Positions 19,036 through 27,281 of a stretch of DNA of 64,000 nucleotides are shown here, one piece after another; the stretch's first letter is position 1; the number at the start of each line of letters is the position of its first letter. Location: the NCBI RefSeq assembly GCF_001591385.1, contig NZ_BCUU01000002.1, forward strand, positions 62,001 to 126,000, given 5' to 3'. This stretch comes from Variovorax soli NBRC 106424. Its GTDB lineage: Bacteria > Pseudomonadota > Gammaproteobacteria > Burkholderiales > Burkholderiaceae_C. Under the pieces are notes generated by a model. That model saw only the letters and a program-made list of their open reading frames with translations, was not told the DNA's origin and made no database searches. A program made the position numbers and the translations under genes.

Positions 19036-19070
19036 AGAGTGGTTGCCCTTGGGGGCAAACCACTCTTTTT
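19036..19070 (+). terminator. Intrinsic terminator of petABC
   Basis: A long hairpin: AGAGTGGTTGCCC pairs with GGGC-AAACCACTCT, with one unpaired A in the second arm and a TTGG loop, followed by TTTTT. It separates petC from sspA. Confidence 0.9.
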
Positions 19071-19091
19071 GATTTTTAGGAGTCTCTCGCC

Positions 19092-19703
19092 ATGATGGTG
19101 CTTTATTCAGGAACCACCTGCCCCTTTTCCCACCGCTGCCGCTTCGTGCTGTTTGAAAAGGGCATGGATTTCGAGATCCGCGACGTCGATCTCTACAACA
19201 AGCCCGAAGACATCAGCGTGATGAACCCGTACGGCCAGGTGCCGATCCTGGTCGAGCGCGATCTCATCCTGTACGAGTCGAACATCATCAACGAGTACAT
19301 CGACGAGCGCTTCCCGCACCCGCAGCTGATGCCCGGCGACCCGGTGGACCGCGCCCGCGTTCGCCTGTTCCTGCTCAACTTCGAGAAGGAACTGTTCGTG
19401 CATGTCTCCACCCTGGAGAACCGCACCACCAAGGGCAACGAGAAGGCGCTCGAAAAGGCCCGCTCGCACATCCGCGACCGCCTGACGCAGCTGGCCCCCG
19501 TGTTCCTCAAGAACAAGTACATGCTGGGCGACAACTTCTCGATGCTCGACGTGGCCATCGCGCCGCTGCTGTGGCGCCTGGACTACTACGGCATCGACCT
19601 GAGCAAGAATGCCGCGCCGCTGCTGAAGTACGCCGAGCGCATTTTTTCACGCCCTGCCTACATCGAAGCATTGACCCCCTCCGAAAAGGTGATGCGCAAG
19701 TAA
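19092..19703 (+). CDS. sspA: Stringent starvation protein A (GST-fold RNA polymerase partner)
   Basis: A 203-residue glutathione-S-transferase-fold protein. The N-terminal thioredoxin-like half begins MMVLYSGTTCPFSHRCR and includes GQVPILVERDLILYESNII near residue 50. The helical half ends with DYYGIDLSKNAAPLL. SspA-type proteins bind RNA polymerase and act in stress survival; they usually lack glutathione transferase activity. Linkage to sspB is the usual arrangement and supports the name. The second ATG, three bases later, could also be the start. Confidence 0.94.
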   Translation: MMVLYSGTTCPFSHRCRFVLFEKGMDFEIRDVDLYNKPEDISVMNPYGQVPILVERDLILYESNIINEYIDERFPHPQLMPGDPVDRARVRLFLLNFEKELFVHVSTLENRTTKGNEKALEKARSHIRDRLTQLAPVFLKNKYMLGDNFSMLDVAIAPLLWRLDYYGIDLSKNAAPLLKYAERIFSRPAYIEALTPSEKVMRK

Positions 19704-19748
19704 GCTGTAGAGTTGCGGCAGGCAACTTTTCAGCACACTTTCGAGCCA

Positions 19749-20318
19749 ATGATCAGCGCGATCGAGTCCTCTTCCACCCGCCCGTACCTCATCCGGGCCT
19801 TGTACGAATGGTGCACCGACAACGGCTTCACGCCGTACATCGCCGTGCAGGTCGACGAGGGCGTGCAGGTGCCCCGCGAATACGTGAAGAACGGCGAGAT
19901 CGTGCTGAACATCAGCTTCGATGCCACCAGCTCGCTCAAGCTGGGCAATGACTTCATCGAGTTCAAGGCCCGCTTTGCCGGCACCGCGCGCGAGATCATC
20001 GTGCCGGTGGGTCGGGTGATTGCCATCTACGCACGCGAGAACGGGCAGGGCATGGCCTTCCCGGCGCCAGCCCCGTCGGCTGCCGGCGGCGCCGGGCACG
20101 CGCCTGCGCCAGTGCCTTCCGCGGGTCCTTCGCCGGCCAAGGGCGCCGGTGCGCGCACGGCAGAAGCCGATGCGTCCCGCATCGTTCACCTGGTGACAGG
20201 CGACGAGGTGGAACTGGGGGCCGAAACGGCATCGCCTTCGTCGCCTGCCGGCGACGACGAGCCGCCCAAGCCGCCTTCGGGCGCGGGCGCCCGTCCCTCG
20301 CTCAAGCGTATCAAGTAG
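19749..20318 (+). CDS. sspB: ClpXP adaptor protein SspB
   Basis: A 189-residue SspB. The conserved fold covers about residues 5-105: RPYLIRALYEWCTDNGFTPY, then VKNGEIVLNISFDATSSLKL and GRVIAIYARENGQGMAF. A variable, alanine/proline-rich linker follows, and the protein ends in RPSLKRIK, resembling the short motif that docks on the ClpX zinc domain. SspB brings ssrA-tagged products of stalled translation to ClpXP. The start was set at MISAIESS, where family similarity begins. It is 45 bases after sspA. Confidence 0.95.
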   Translation: MISAIESSSTRPYLIRALYEWCTDNGFTPYIAVQVDEGVQVPREYVKNGEIVLNISFDATSSLKLGNDFIEFKARFAGTAREIIVPVGRVIAIYARENGQGMAFPAPAPSAAGGAGHAPAPVPSAGPSPAKGAGARTAEADASRIVHLVTGDEVELGAETASPSSPAGDDEPPKPPSGAGARPSLKRIK

Positions 20319-20377
20319 TCAATTCATCTCAACCGGCAGCAACGAGGGGCTCCCCGAGGAACGGCGGGGGACCCCGA

Positions 20378-20383
20378 TAGAAT
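20378..20383 (+). promoter_or_regulatory. -10 element of tRNA-Thr
   Basis: TAGAAT ends ten bases before the first base of the mature tRNA, a normal distance for a tRNA gene. The -35 region (around 20355) is poor. Confidence 0.4.
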
Positions 20384-20393
20384 GCCGGGCTAC

Positions 20394-20469
20394 GCCGCTT
20401 TAGCTCAGTTGGTAGAGCACCCGCCTTGTAAGCGGAAGGTCGTCAGTTCGATTCCGACAAGCGGCACCA
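20394..20469 (+). tRNA. tRNA-Thr (anticodon TGT)
   Basis: The gene folds as a cloverleaf: acceptor arms GCCGCTT and AAGCGGC, D-arm GCTC/GAGC, anticodon loop CTTGTAA with TGT reading ACA, T-loop TTCGATT, and an encoded CCA end. Two positions are imperfect: C27 faces A43 at the top of the anticodon stem, and A52 faces C62 in the T-stem. All other helices pair, and a -10 element and a terminator flank the gene, so it is probably functional. Confidence 0.93.
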
Positions 20470-20473
20470 TTCG

Positions 20474-20509
20474 AAGGCCCGGCAACGTCCAGCGTTGGCC
20501 GGGCCTTTT
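20474..20509 (+). terminator. Intrinsic terminator of tRNA-Thr
   Basis: AAGGCCCGGC (20474-20483) pairs perfectly with GCCGGGCCTT (20498-20507) around a 14-base loop, followed by T residues. It starts five bases after the tRNA end. Confidence 0.85.
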
Positions 20510-20522
20510 CCTTGTTCGAACG

Positions 20523-21482
20523 CTAGCCGTGGCGCACTGATCGCGGCTTCCCGGCAGCGCCGATTCCGCATTCGAGGCCGCGATCCCAATCCGCCAGATC
20601 GGCGGCCGCCCGGTAGGTGGTGTTCAGGAAGGCCAGCAAGGCCGCATCAGGATCCGCCGCCGTGCGGACCGCCTCATAAGGCAGCATCCACTCGCCGAAC
20701 GTCTCGCTCCAGAACGCCTGGCCCGGTTGGACGGCCGCCTGGGCGAATCCGGACGGTGTCGGGTAGGCGTACGAAAAGAAGGCCGCCTCGGGATGCGCCT
20801 CGCTGCCGGGCCAGAAACCGGCGCTGCTGACTTCGTGCGAATACGCTTCACGCGTGACCGGATCCGGCAAGCCTGGGAAGCCGCCCGGGTGCAAGGGCGC
20901 CGGCCGGCCCGAGAAGCGCGTGACGGCCAGGTCGAAGCTGCCCCAGAAGAAATGCACCGGGCTGCACTTGCCGAGGAAGCTGGTGCGAAACATCCTGAAG
21001 ACGCGGTCCACCTGCACCAGCGCCCGCCAGAAGCGATGCACCGCATCGCCGTCGTAGGAGGCGTGCAGTTCGTCATCGGGAAAGCGGATCGGGTCCGGCA
21101 CTTCGTTGGGCACCACGTTGATGGCGACCGCAAAGCCTGCCGCCTGCAGTCCGTTCATCAACCGGCGGTAGAAAGAGGCGACGGACATCGGCTCCAAGGC
21201 AAAGCCGCGGTCCGGCCCTTGCGAATGGCGCACCACAAGTCGGTGATCGATGAAGTCGAACTCGATCTCGAGCAGGCCGCCGGCCGCATGGATGGCCGTG
21301 GTGCCGAGCCCGCGTGCGGTGACGTACAGGGGAACCTGCCAGCCGTGATTGAGCCAGGGCGACAGGGTCAGCCGCACCTTGCCGACGATCTGCGTCCACA
21401 GGTGCAAGGTCTGCAAGGTGTCGCGCCACTGGGCGTAGTCCAGTGCCGGCCAAGGCTTCTGAAGGCGCTGAGCTTCTTGCAT
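20523..21482 (-). CDS. DUF5996-family protein
   Basis: A 319-residue soluble protein without signal peptide or membrane helix. The N-terminal WPALDYAQWRDTLQTLHLW followed by TQIVGKVRLTLSPW and LLEIEFDFIDHRLVV are the hallmarks of DUF5996, a family of unknown function found in many soil bacteria. The centre has many His, Trp and Phe residues (VHFFWGSFDLAVTRF), which could form a binding pocket. It faces tRNA-Thr convergently and is divergent from a LuxR-type regulator gene with 133 bases between. No reaction can be proposed from sequence. Confidence 0.85.
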   Translation of the reverse strand: MQEAQRLQKPWPALDYAQWRDTLQTLHLWTQIVGKVRLTLSPWLNHGWQVPLYVTARGLGTTAIHAAGGLLEIEFDFIDHRLVVRHSQGPDRGFALEPMSVASFYRRLMNGLQAAGFAVAINVVPNEVPDPIRFPDDELHASYDGDAVHRFWRALVQVDRVFRMFRTSFLGKCSPVHFFWGSFDLAVTRFSGRPAPLHPGGFPGLPDPVTREAYSHEVSSAGFWPGSEAHPEAAFFSYAYPTPSGFAQAAVQPGQAFWSETFGEWMLPYEAVRTAADPDAALLAFLNTTYRAAADLADWDRGLECGIGAAGKPRSVRHG

Positions 21483-21615
21483 CGCATGGCTCCTGGTTTC
21501 GGGGCAGATTCTCCCTGCAAACCACCCGCAACGCCTGCGCCCGTCACCGATCCGGTTGACCGACGAGTAATGATTTGGTCCACTGTGTCTAAAAGTTAAT
21601 TGCGGATCAGATCAG

Positions 21616-22743
21616 ATGACGAGTTCCCCGCATTCGAAGTCCCCTGTGCATGAAGACGCCGTGGCGGGGCTTTACCGTGCGGCGCTCTATCCGGGCGAGA
21701 TGCATGGCGCCATCTCGGCGGTTGCCGCGAGGGTGGGCGCCGACACCTTCCATTTCCTGGCTTGGGACCGTCAGCGGATGACGACCCGCTTCAACGTCTA
21801 TTCGCATGCCGGCCTGGCGGACGGCATCGAAGACTATGCGGCCTACTACGGCGCCATCGACCCGCGCCGCAAGCTGCTGGATTCGCAGCCCATCGGCAGC
21901 GTGCTGGCCTGCCATGAGCATTTCTCGAGCGATGTGGTCAGCCGGGACGAGTTCTTCCAGGATTTCCTCATCCCGGCGGGTTCGCGCTACGTGGCTGGCG
22001 CCAGGGTCTGGACCGACGGCAACCAGGATTTCGTGCTGGGGCTCATGCGCGACGTCGGCAACCAGCCCTTTGCCGCGGATGCGCTGATGGAGGCCGAGCG
22101 CCTGGTGGCTCACTTCGGCCGGGCCTCCCAGTTATGGGCCGACACGCGGGCGCTGCGGATGGCCGCCGCCGCTGGGGAACACGTCGCGCAGTCGCAAGGG
22201 CTGGCCCTCTTCGGCCTCAATTCACTGGGCGAGCTGGTCTATGCCAACGAGAAGGCGGAGGCGCACCTGCGCGAAGCTTCCATCCTCCGGCTGCGGCACG
22301 CCAGGCTGATGGCATGCGACCCGCGGGACGACGAGGCGCTGAGCGCCGCCGTGCGGCATGCGCTGGACCATCGCTCGGGATGCAGCCGGCTCGTGGGGCA
22401 ACATGCGCCCGGCGGCGCGCTGATGGTCAGCATCGCCCCGCTGGATCTCGACCGCAGCGCTTCTGCCTGGAATCTCGACCTGGCCAGCGTGCTGGTCACG
22501 GTACGCCAGCGCAACCTGGGCGTCGCACCGTCTCCCAATGCGCTGAACCAGATGTACGGCCTGAGCCGGGCCGAGGGGGCGCTCGCGGTCGCCCTGTGCC
22601 GCGGCGATACGCTGCAGGAGTACGCGGAGGTGGCAGGCCTGTCCGTGGCGACGGTGCGCACGCAACTCAAGGCCATCTTCCAGAAGACCACGACTTCGCG
22701 GCAGGCCGAACTGGTGAGCCTGCTGCTGCACGTGCCCGGCTGA
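21616..22743 (+). CDS. LuxR-type HTH transcriptional regulator
   Basis: A 375-residue protein. The C-terminal 60 residues form a LuxR/FixJ-type helix-turn-helix: LSRAEGALAVALCRGDTLQE, then the recognition helix around GLSVATVRTQLKAIFQKT. The N-terminal 190 residues (YSHAGLADGIEDYAAYYGAI) and a central PAS-like segment (LALFGLNSLGELVYANEKAE) probably sense a ligand, but no receiver domain or acyl-homoserine-lactone signature is seen. It is divergent from the DUF5996 gene and may control it (inference from position). Ligand and targets are unknown. Confidence 0.85.
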   Translation: MTSSPHSKSPVHEDAVAGLYRAALYPGEMHGAISAVAARVGADTFHFLAWDRQRMTTRFNVYSHAGLADGIEDYAAYYGAIDPRRKLLDSQPIGSVLACHEHFSSDVVSRDEFFQDFLIPAGSRYVAGARVWTDGNQDFVLGLMRDVGNQPFAADALMEAERLVAHFGRASQLWADTRALRMAAAAGEHVAQSQGLALFGLNSLGELVYANEKAEAHLREASILRLRHARLMACDPRDDEALSAAVRHALDHRSGCSRLVGQHAPGGALMVSIAPLDLDRSASAWNLDLASVLVTVRQRNLGVAPSPNALNQMYGLSRAEGALAVALCRGDTLQEYAEVAGLSVATVRTQLKAIFQKTTTSRQAELVSLLLHVPG

Positions 22744-22774
22744 CCCGCCGGCGGCGGGCCTGGCGGCTGCTCAA

Positions 22775-23254
22775 TCAATCGATGTACGACAGCGGCAAGG
22801 CGGTGGTGAACTTGAGCTCTTCCATGGCGAAGCTCGAAGAAACGTCGAAGAGCTGCGTGCCGGCGATCAGTCGCTTGTAGACCTTGTCGTAGGCGCCGAT
22901 GTCCGGCACCACGACGCGCAGCAGGTAGTCGATGTCGCCGCTCATCCGGTAGAACTCGACGACTTCCGGAATGGCCTCCACCGTCGCGCGAAACTGGTCG
23001 AACCAGGCTTGCGTGTGTGTGTTGGTGCGCACGGAAACAAACACGGTGACCCCCACATTGACCTTGTGGCGGTCCAGCAGAGCCACATTGCGGGTGATGA
23101 CGCCGGCATCCCTCAGCCGCTGAACGCGCCGCCAGCACGGGGTCTGGGACAGGCCGACCGCCTCGGCCAGCTCGGCCACCTGGCGGCCGGCATCTTCCTG
23201 CAGAAGCGCGAGCAGCTTGCGGTCCGTGGAATCCAATTTCAATAGTTTGGTCAT
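22775..23254 (-). CDS. Lrp/AsnC-family regulator, DecR-like
   Basis: A 159-residue regulator. The N-terminal winged HTH runs from LDSTDRKLLALLQEDAGRQV through LSQTPCWRRVQRLRDAGVI, and a C-terminal RAM domain includes VVEFYRMSGDIDYLLRVVV. The TPCWRR helix and the ending SSFAMEELKFTTALPL closely resemble DecR (YbaO), the cysteine-responsive activator of cysteine detoxification in Escherichia coli. It is transcribed divergently from the desulfurase/dioxygenase/rhodanese gene with only 84 bases between, so regulation of that gene is the natural inference. Confidence 0.9.
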   Translation of the reverse strand: MTKLLKLDSTDRKLLALLQEDAGRQVAELAEAVGLSQTPCWRRVQRLRDAGVITRNVALLDRHKVNVGVTVFVSVRTNTHTQAWFDQFRATVEAIPEVVEFYRMSGDIDYLLRVVVPDIGAYDKVYKRLIAGTQLFDVSSSFAMEELKFTTALPLSYID

Positions 23255-23259
23255 TATTG

Positions 23260-23276
23260 GAATCTGATGCTCATTC
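23260..23276. promoter_or_regulatory. Candidate operator between the DecR-like gene and the fusion gene
   Basis: GAAT-N9-ATTC forms an imperfect inverted repeat six bases from the start of the regulator gene, within the shared 84-base promoter region. Lrp-family proteins often bind such AT-rich imperfect dyads in GC-rich genomes. The assignment is inference only. Confidence 0.3.
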
Positions 23277-23338
23277 TTGGTGGCAACCGGTCGAATTTAG
23301 CACCCGGATTCCACGACTGCATCCGCAGAATTGCGCGT

Positions 23339-25603
23339 ATGGAAATCTATCTCGACGCGAATGCCACGACCCCGGTGCTTGCGCAGGCCCGTGCGGCCGC
23401 GCTGTCCGTCATGGCCGACACCTTCGGCAACCCGAGCAGCATCCACGGCAGCGGCCTGAGGGCACGCGCACTGCTCGACGAGGTCCGCGCGGCGGCGCGC
23501 CGGGTGCTGGGCGCACCGACCGGCCAACTGCTGTTCACCAGCGGGGCCACCGAAGGCATCCAGACCGCCGTGCTGTCTGCGCTGCATGCGTTGCGCCAGC
23601 GCCGTATTGCCGGCGAAACCATTCCCGCCCGCGTGCTCTATGGCGCTACCGAGCACAAGGCCGTGCCCGAAGCGCTTCGGCACTGGAACGCGCTGCTCGG
23701 CCTGCAATTGCACATCGAGGCGATTCCGGTGGGCGCCGACGGGCGCCACGACCTGGCCTGGCTGAGCCGCCACGCGCCTGAAGCGGGGCTGGTGTGCACC
23801 ATGGCGGCCAACAACGAAACCGGCGTCATCAGCGACCTGGACGGCATCGCCGCGGCGCTGGCAGGCAGCGGCGCGCTGTGGCTGGTCGACGGCGTGCAGG
23901 CGCTCGGCAAGCTGCCGCTGCACCTGGCCGAGCGCCGCATCGACTACGCCCCGTTCTCCGGCCACAAGCTGTATGCGCCCAAAGGCATCGGCATGCTCTA
24001 CGTGCGCGAAGGCGCGCCGCTCACGCCGCTGCTCATGGGGGGAGGGCAGGAGGGCGCACTGCGCGCAGGCACCGAGAACATGGCCGGCATCGCGGCACTG
24101 GGCGCGGTGCTGTCCGCGCTGGAGGCGGGTGGCGTGTTCGCGTCGCCCGAGCGCCTTCAGGCCCAGCGCGACCGGCTCGCCGCCGCCTTGCGCGATGCCT
24201 TTCCCGGCGTGGTGTTCAACGCGCCCTTCGAATCCAGCCTGCCCACGACGCTGAACTTCTCGGTGCCCGGCATGAGTGCCCGCATGCTGCTCGACCTGTT
24301 CGATGCTGCCGGCCTGCGCATGAGCGGCGGCTCCGCCTGCAGCGCGGCGCGTGCGCAGCCCAGCTACGTGCTCGAGGCGATGGGCTTGCCCGCGTGGCAG
24401 ACCGAATCGGCGGTGCGCCTGTCCTTCGGCGCGGCCGACAGCGCCGGGCTCATCGACGAAGCCTGTGCCCGGCTGCAAAGCTGCGGCGAAGCCTTGCGTG
24501 CCACCTGCCAGAGCGAGGGTGTCCAGGGGGCCGACGGGCCCGTCGAGCTGCTCACCCGCTTCGTCGTCGACGGCGCCTGCTGCTACATCGTGGCGGACGA
24601 AAGCAGCCGGCGCTGCGTGGTGATCGATCCGCTGCCGCAACTGACGGACAGGCTGGCCCAATGGATCCACTGCCGCCAGCTCGAACTGGCCGCGGTGCTG
24701 GACACGCACAGCCATGGCGACCATGCCTCTTCCGCCCAGGCGCTGCGCGACGCGCTGCCCGCATCCTTGGGCAAGTGCGACGCCGTCGACGGCCTGGGCT
24801 GGCCGAGGGGCGTCCAGGCCCTTGACCTGGGCGGGCATCGCCTCTTGCGGATGTCCGTGCCGGGCCACACCCAGGACTCGACCGCCTATCTCCTGCACGA
24901 CGGATTGCAGCAACTGCGCCTGGCTTTTGTCGGCGACACCGTGATGCCCGGCGCCTTGGGTCGAAGCGACTTCGAGCAGAGCGCGCCTGCGGCGTTCGGC
25001 GCGTCGCTGCGCGCCCTCGAGCAGGCCGTGGGGCCGCACACGCTGCTGTTGCCTGCCCACGACTACGACAACCGGTTCGCCACCACGCTGAGCGTCGAAT
25101 GCGCGGCGCAGCCCCTGCTGGCCGCGGTTTTGCAAGGTCGATTGAGCGACGAGTCCTTTGCCATGGAAAAGGCCGCGCTCGAGCAGGCGTTGGCACCCAC
25201 CGAGTACCAGACCCTGGCCTGCGGTGCGCGCTCCGAATGCAGCCTCTTCGACGAGCAGGTGGAGTTGCCGTCGACCGAACTGCTGGCGCAAATGTCTGCC
25301 GGGCCGGCGCCGATGCTGGTCGACGTGCGCGAGCCCTTCGAGTCGCGCATGGGCATGGCCGGCGGCGCGCTCGACGCGCAGCCGGTGCCGCTGTCCACCC
25401 TGATCAACGCCCTGCCGGCATTGACCCGGCTGCCGGCTGAAACTCCGCTGGTCTTTGTCTGCCGCAGCGGCAACCGCAGTGCGCAGGCGGCGCGGGCGCT
25501 GCGCCGGCTCGGCCATGCGCAGGCCTGGAGCCTGGCAGGCGGGCTTGCGCTGTGGCCCGCGCAGGCGGGCGATGTGCCTGGCGCCGAGGCGCTGGCGATC
25601 TGA
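23339..25603 (+). CDS. Fusion protein: cysteine desulfurase - ETHE1-like persulfide dioxygenase - rhodanese
   Basis: A 754-residue protein with three catalytic domains. Residues about 1-385 are a class V aminotransferase of NifS/IscS type, with PLP lysine K210 in FSGHKLYAPKG and catalytic C334 in GGSACSAAR. Residues about 395-615 are a metallo-beta-lactamase fold with THSHGDH at 456-462, then PGHTQDS, VGDTVMPGALGRSDF and LLPAHDYDNR. These match the iron site and substrate loops of ETHE1-type persulfide dioxygenases. Residues about 640-745 are a rhodanese with C708 in CRSGNRSAQA. The natural order is sulfur removal from cysteine, oxidation of the persulfide to sulfite, and sulfane transfer. 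The start is the ATG whose product begins MEIYLDANATT, the usual desulfurase start. No frameshift is seen across the joints. Confidence 0.92.
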   Translation: MEIYLDANATTPVLAQARAAALSVMADTFGNPSSIHGSGLRARALLDEVRAAARRVLGAPTGQLLFTSGATEGIQTAVLSALHALRQRRIAGETIPARVLYGATEHKAVPEALRHWNALLGLQLHIEAIPVGADGRHDLAWLSRHAPEAGLVCTMAANNETGVISDLDGIAAALAGSGALWLVDGVQALGKLPLHLAERRIDYAPFSGHKLYAPKGIGMLYVREGAPLTPLLMGGGQEGALRAGTENMAGIAALGAVLSALEAGGVFASPERLQAQRDRLAAALRDAFPGVVFNAPFESSLPTTLNFSVPGMSARMLLDLFDAAGLRMSGGSACSAARAQPSYVLEAMGLPAWQTESAVRLSFGAADSAGLIDEACARLQSCGEALRATCQSEGVQGADGPVELLTRFVVDGACCYIVADESSRRCVVIDPLPQLTDRLAQWIHCRQLELAAVLDTHSHGDHASSAQALRDALPASLGKCDAVDGLGWPRGVQALDLGGHRLLRMSVPGHTQDSTAYLLHDGLQQLRLAFVGDTVMPGALGRSDFEQSAPAAFGASLRALEQAVGPHTLLLPAHDYDNRFATTLSVECAAQPLLAAVLQGRLSDESFAMEKAALEQALAPTEYQTLACGARSECSLFDEQVELPSTELLAQMSAGPAPMLVDVREPFESRMGMAGGALDAQPVPLSTLINALPALTRLPAETPLVFVCRSGNRSAQAARALRRLGHAQAWSLAGGLALWPAQAGDVPGAEALAI

Positions 25604-25630
25604 CGACCGGCGGGGCGCGCTGCCGCTGCG

Positions 25631-27241
25631 TCAGAGCAGCGATTCGATCGGCAGGATCTTCAGGAAGTCCACCCACAGCCGGCGCAGTCCTCCCGTGCCC
25701 GGCTCGCTGGTGTAGGTCGTCTCTCGGCCACCGGCCTCGCGCTCGATCCATTCCAGGTCGCCCTGCGGCGTCAGGCGGACCTGGTACGCGGCGTTGGGCA
25801 GGGCGCTGTCCAGCTGGCTGGACAACTGGCCGGCCAGCTTCGGGCTGTCGATGACCACGCCCATCTCGGTATTGAGCTGGGCCGAGCGCGGGTCCAGGTT
25901 GAACGAGCCCACGAAGATCCGCTTGCGGTCGGCCGCGAAGGTCTTCGCATGCAGGCTGGCGGCCGAGCCGCCGCCGGTGGAGCCGCTGCCGGGCAGGCCG
26001 TGCGGCCGGCTTTCCTTGTCGGGCGGCGGCACGGCGGCGCCGGGCTTGAGCTCGTAGAGCGTGATGCCTGCCTCGAGCAGGTCCTTGCGGTACTTGGCGT
26101 AGCCCGCGTGCACCGGTGCGACGTCGGTGGCGGCGAGCGAATTGGTCAGCACCCGGACCTTGACCCCGCGCTTGGCCAAGGCGGACAGGCCCGCGGTGCC
26201 GTCCTTGCCCGGCACGAAGTAGGGCGAGACCAGATCCAGTTCCTTGTCGGGCCGGCCCAACGCAGCCTCCAGGTGCGGCAGCATCTGCAGGTCCTTGCGG
26301 TCGACCGGCTGCAGGGCCTTGGCCGGGTCGTCGTGCAGCACGCGCGCGCGGGTCCATTCGAAGTCGAGCTGGCCCTGCATCACCTGCGCGACCAGCGGCG
26401 TGCGGCTGGTCTCCCCGATGTATCCACGGGCCTCGTCGCGGTTGCGATTGGCCTCCCACGAAGCCTGCAGCTGCGCCACGCCGTCGGGTGGGGCCGCGGG
26501 CAGCAGGCTGGCGCCGGGATAGGCCGAGGCGCTGTTCCAGAAAAGATCGAACTCCTGCGATACCTCGCGCACCACCGGGCCCACCGTCATCACGTCCAGG
26601 TCCTGGAAGCCCACTTCCATGTTGGCACCGAAGTACTCGTCGCCGATATTGCGGCCGCCCACGATTGCCACCTGGTTGTCGGCGGTGAAGGACTTGTTAT
26701 GCATGCGGTGGTTCACCCGCGTGAAGTCGCGCATGAAGTCCCCTGCCCGGAAGCTGCGATTGGCAAACGGATTGAACAGGCGCAGCTCGATGTTGGGGTG
26801 TGCGTCCAGCGTGGCCAGCATCTCGTCCTGGCCGCCGGTGTTGGCGTCGTCGATCAGAACGCGCACGCGCACGCCGCGTTCGGCGGCGCGCCAGACTTCT
26901 TCCCACAGCAGCTGGCCGGTGGTGTCGCGGTGCCAGATGTAGTACTGCAGGTCGAGGCTGCGCTGCGCACCGCGCGCCAGAAGAATGCGGGCCGCGAAAG
27001 CCTCGTTGGCCACCGGAAGCGCCCGAATGCCCGACTGGCCCGGGTGCGCCTTGGTCAGTTCGCCCACACCTTGCCCCAGCCGTGTGTCGCTCGTGTCGCT
27101 CAGCGCCTTGGATTCGGTTCGCGCGACGTCGGTGGGAAGAGACGAACAGGCGCTGAACAGGAGCGCGAGCGCGCTTGCGAGAACGGCGCGCAGCAGCGGG
27201 GAGGTCGGCACGGCATCTCCGGTTGGCGAGAGGTGCCGCAA
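25631..27241 (-). CDS. Phospholipase D-family lipoprotein (ClsC-like)
   Basis: A 536-residue protein with two HKD motifs. The N-terminus has a lipoprotein signal peptide with lipobox LLFSACSS. The first catalytic motif is HNKSFTADNQVAIVGGRN (near residue 180) and the second HAKTFAADRKRIFVGSFN (near 415). The layout matches cardiolipin synthase C/YmdC-type proteins, which join phosphatidyl groups, although toxin-like or nuclease members exist. The partner YmdB is not nearby. The ATG at 27241 adds ten polar residues; a GTG at 27211 would start directly at the signal peptide and may be the true start. Confidence 0.88.
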   Translation of the reverse strand: MRHLSPTGDAVPTSPLLRAVLASALALLFSACSSLPTDVARTESKALSDTSDTRLGQGVGELTKAHPGQSGIRALPVANEAFAARILLARGAQRSLDLQYYIWHRDTTGQLLWEEVWRAAERGVRVRVLIDDANTGGQDEMLATLDAHPNIELRLFNPFANRSFRAGDFMRDFTRVNHRMHNKSFTADNQVAIVGGRNIGDEYFGANMEVGFQDLDVMTVGPVVREVSQEFDLFWNSASAYPGASLLPAAPPDGVAQLQASWEANRNRDEARGYIGETSRTPLVAQVMQGQLDFEWTRARVLHDDPAKALQPVDRKDLQMLPHLEAALGRPDKELDLVSPYFVPGKDGTAGLSALAKRGVKVRVLTNSLAATDVAPVHAGYAKYRKDLLEAGITLYELKPGAAVPPPDKESRPHGLPGSGSTGGGSAASLHAKTFAADRKRIFVGSFNLDPRSAQLNTEMGVVIDSPKLAGQLSSQLDSALPNAAYQVRLTPQGDLEWIEREAGGRETTYTSEPGTGGLRRLWVDFLKILPIESLL

Positions 27242-27281
27242 ATTCTAGTGGGGGACCTCGGCCGCAGCGGCAGCATCCAGG

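Noticed and set aside
20341-20377. GC-rich self-complementary stretch after sspB as a terminator
   Set aside because: GGGGCTCCCC is short and has no following T-run; it is better seen as part of the tRNA-Thr upstream region.
23297-25516. A 739-codon open frame opposite the three-domain fusion gene
   Set aside because: It has the usual antisense composition (Arg, Gln, Ala, His) and no motif; the plus-strand protein is catalytically complete.
23339-25603. The possibility that the three-domain protein is an assembly or frameshift artefact joining separate genes
   Set aside because: The reading frame is continuous, codon use is uniform, linkers are of normal length, and no internal start codon with ribosome binding site stands out at the domain borders.
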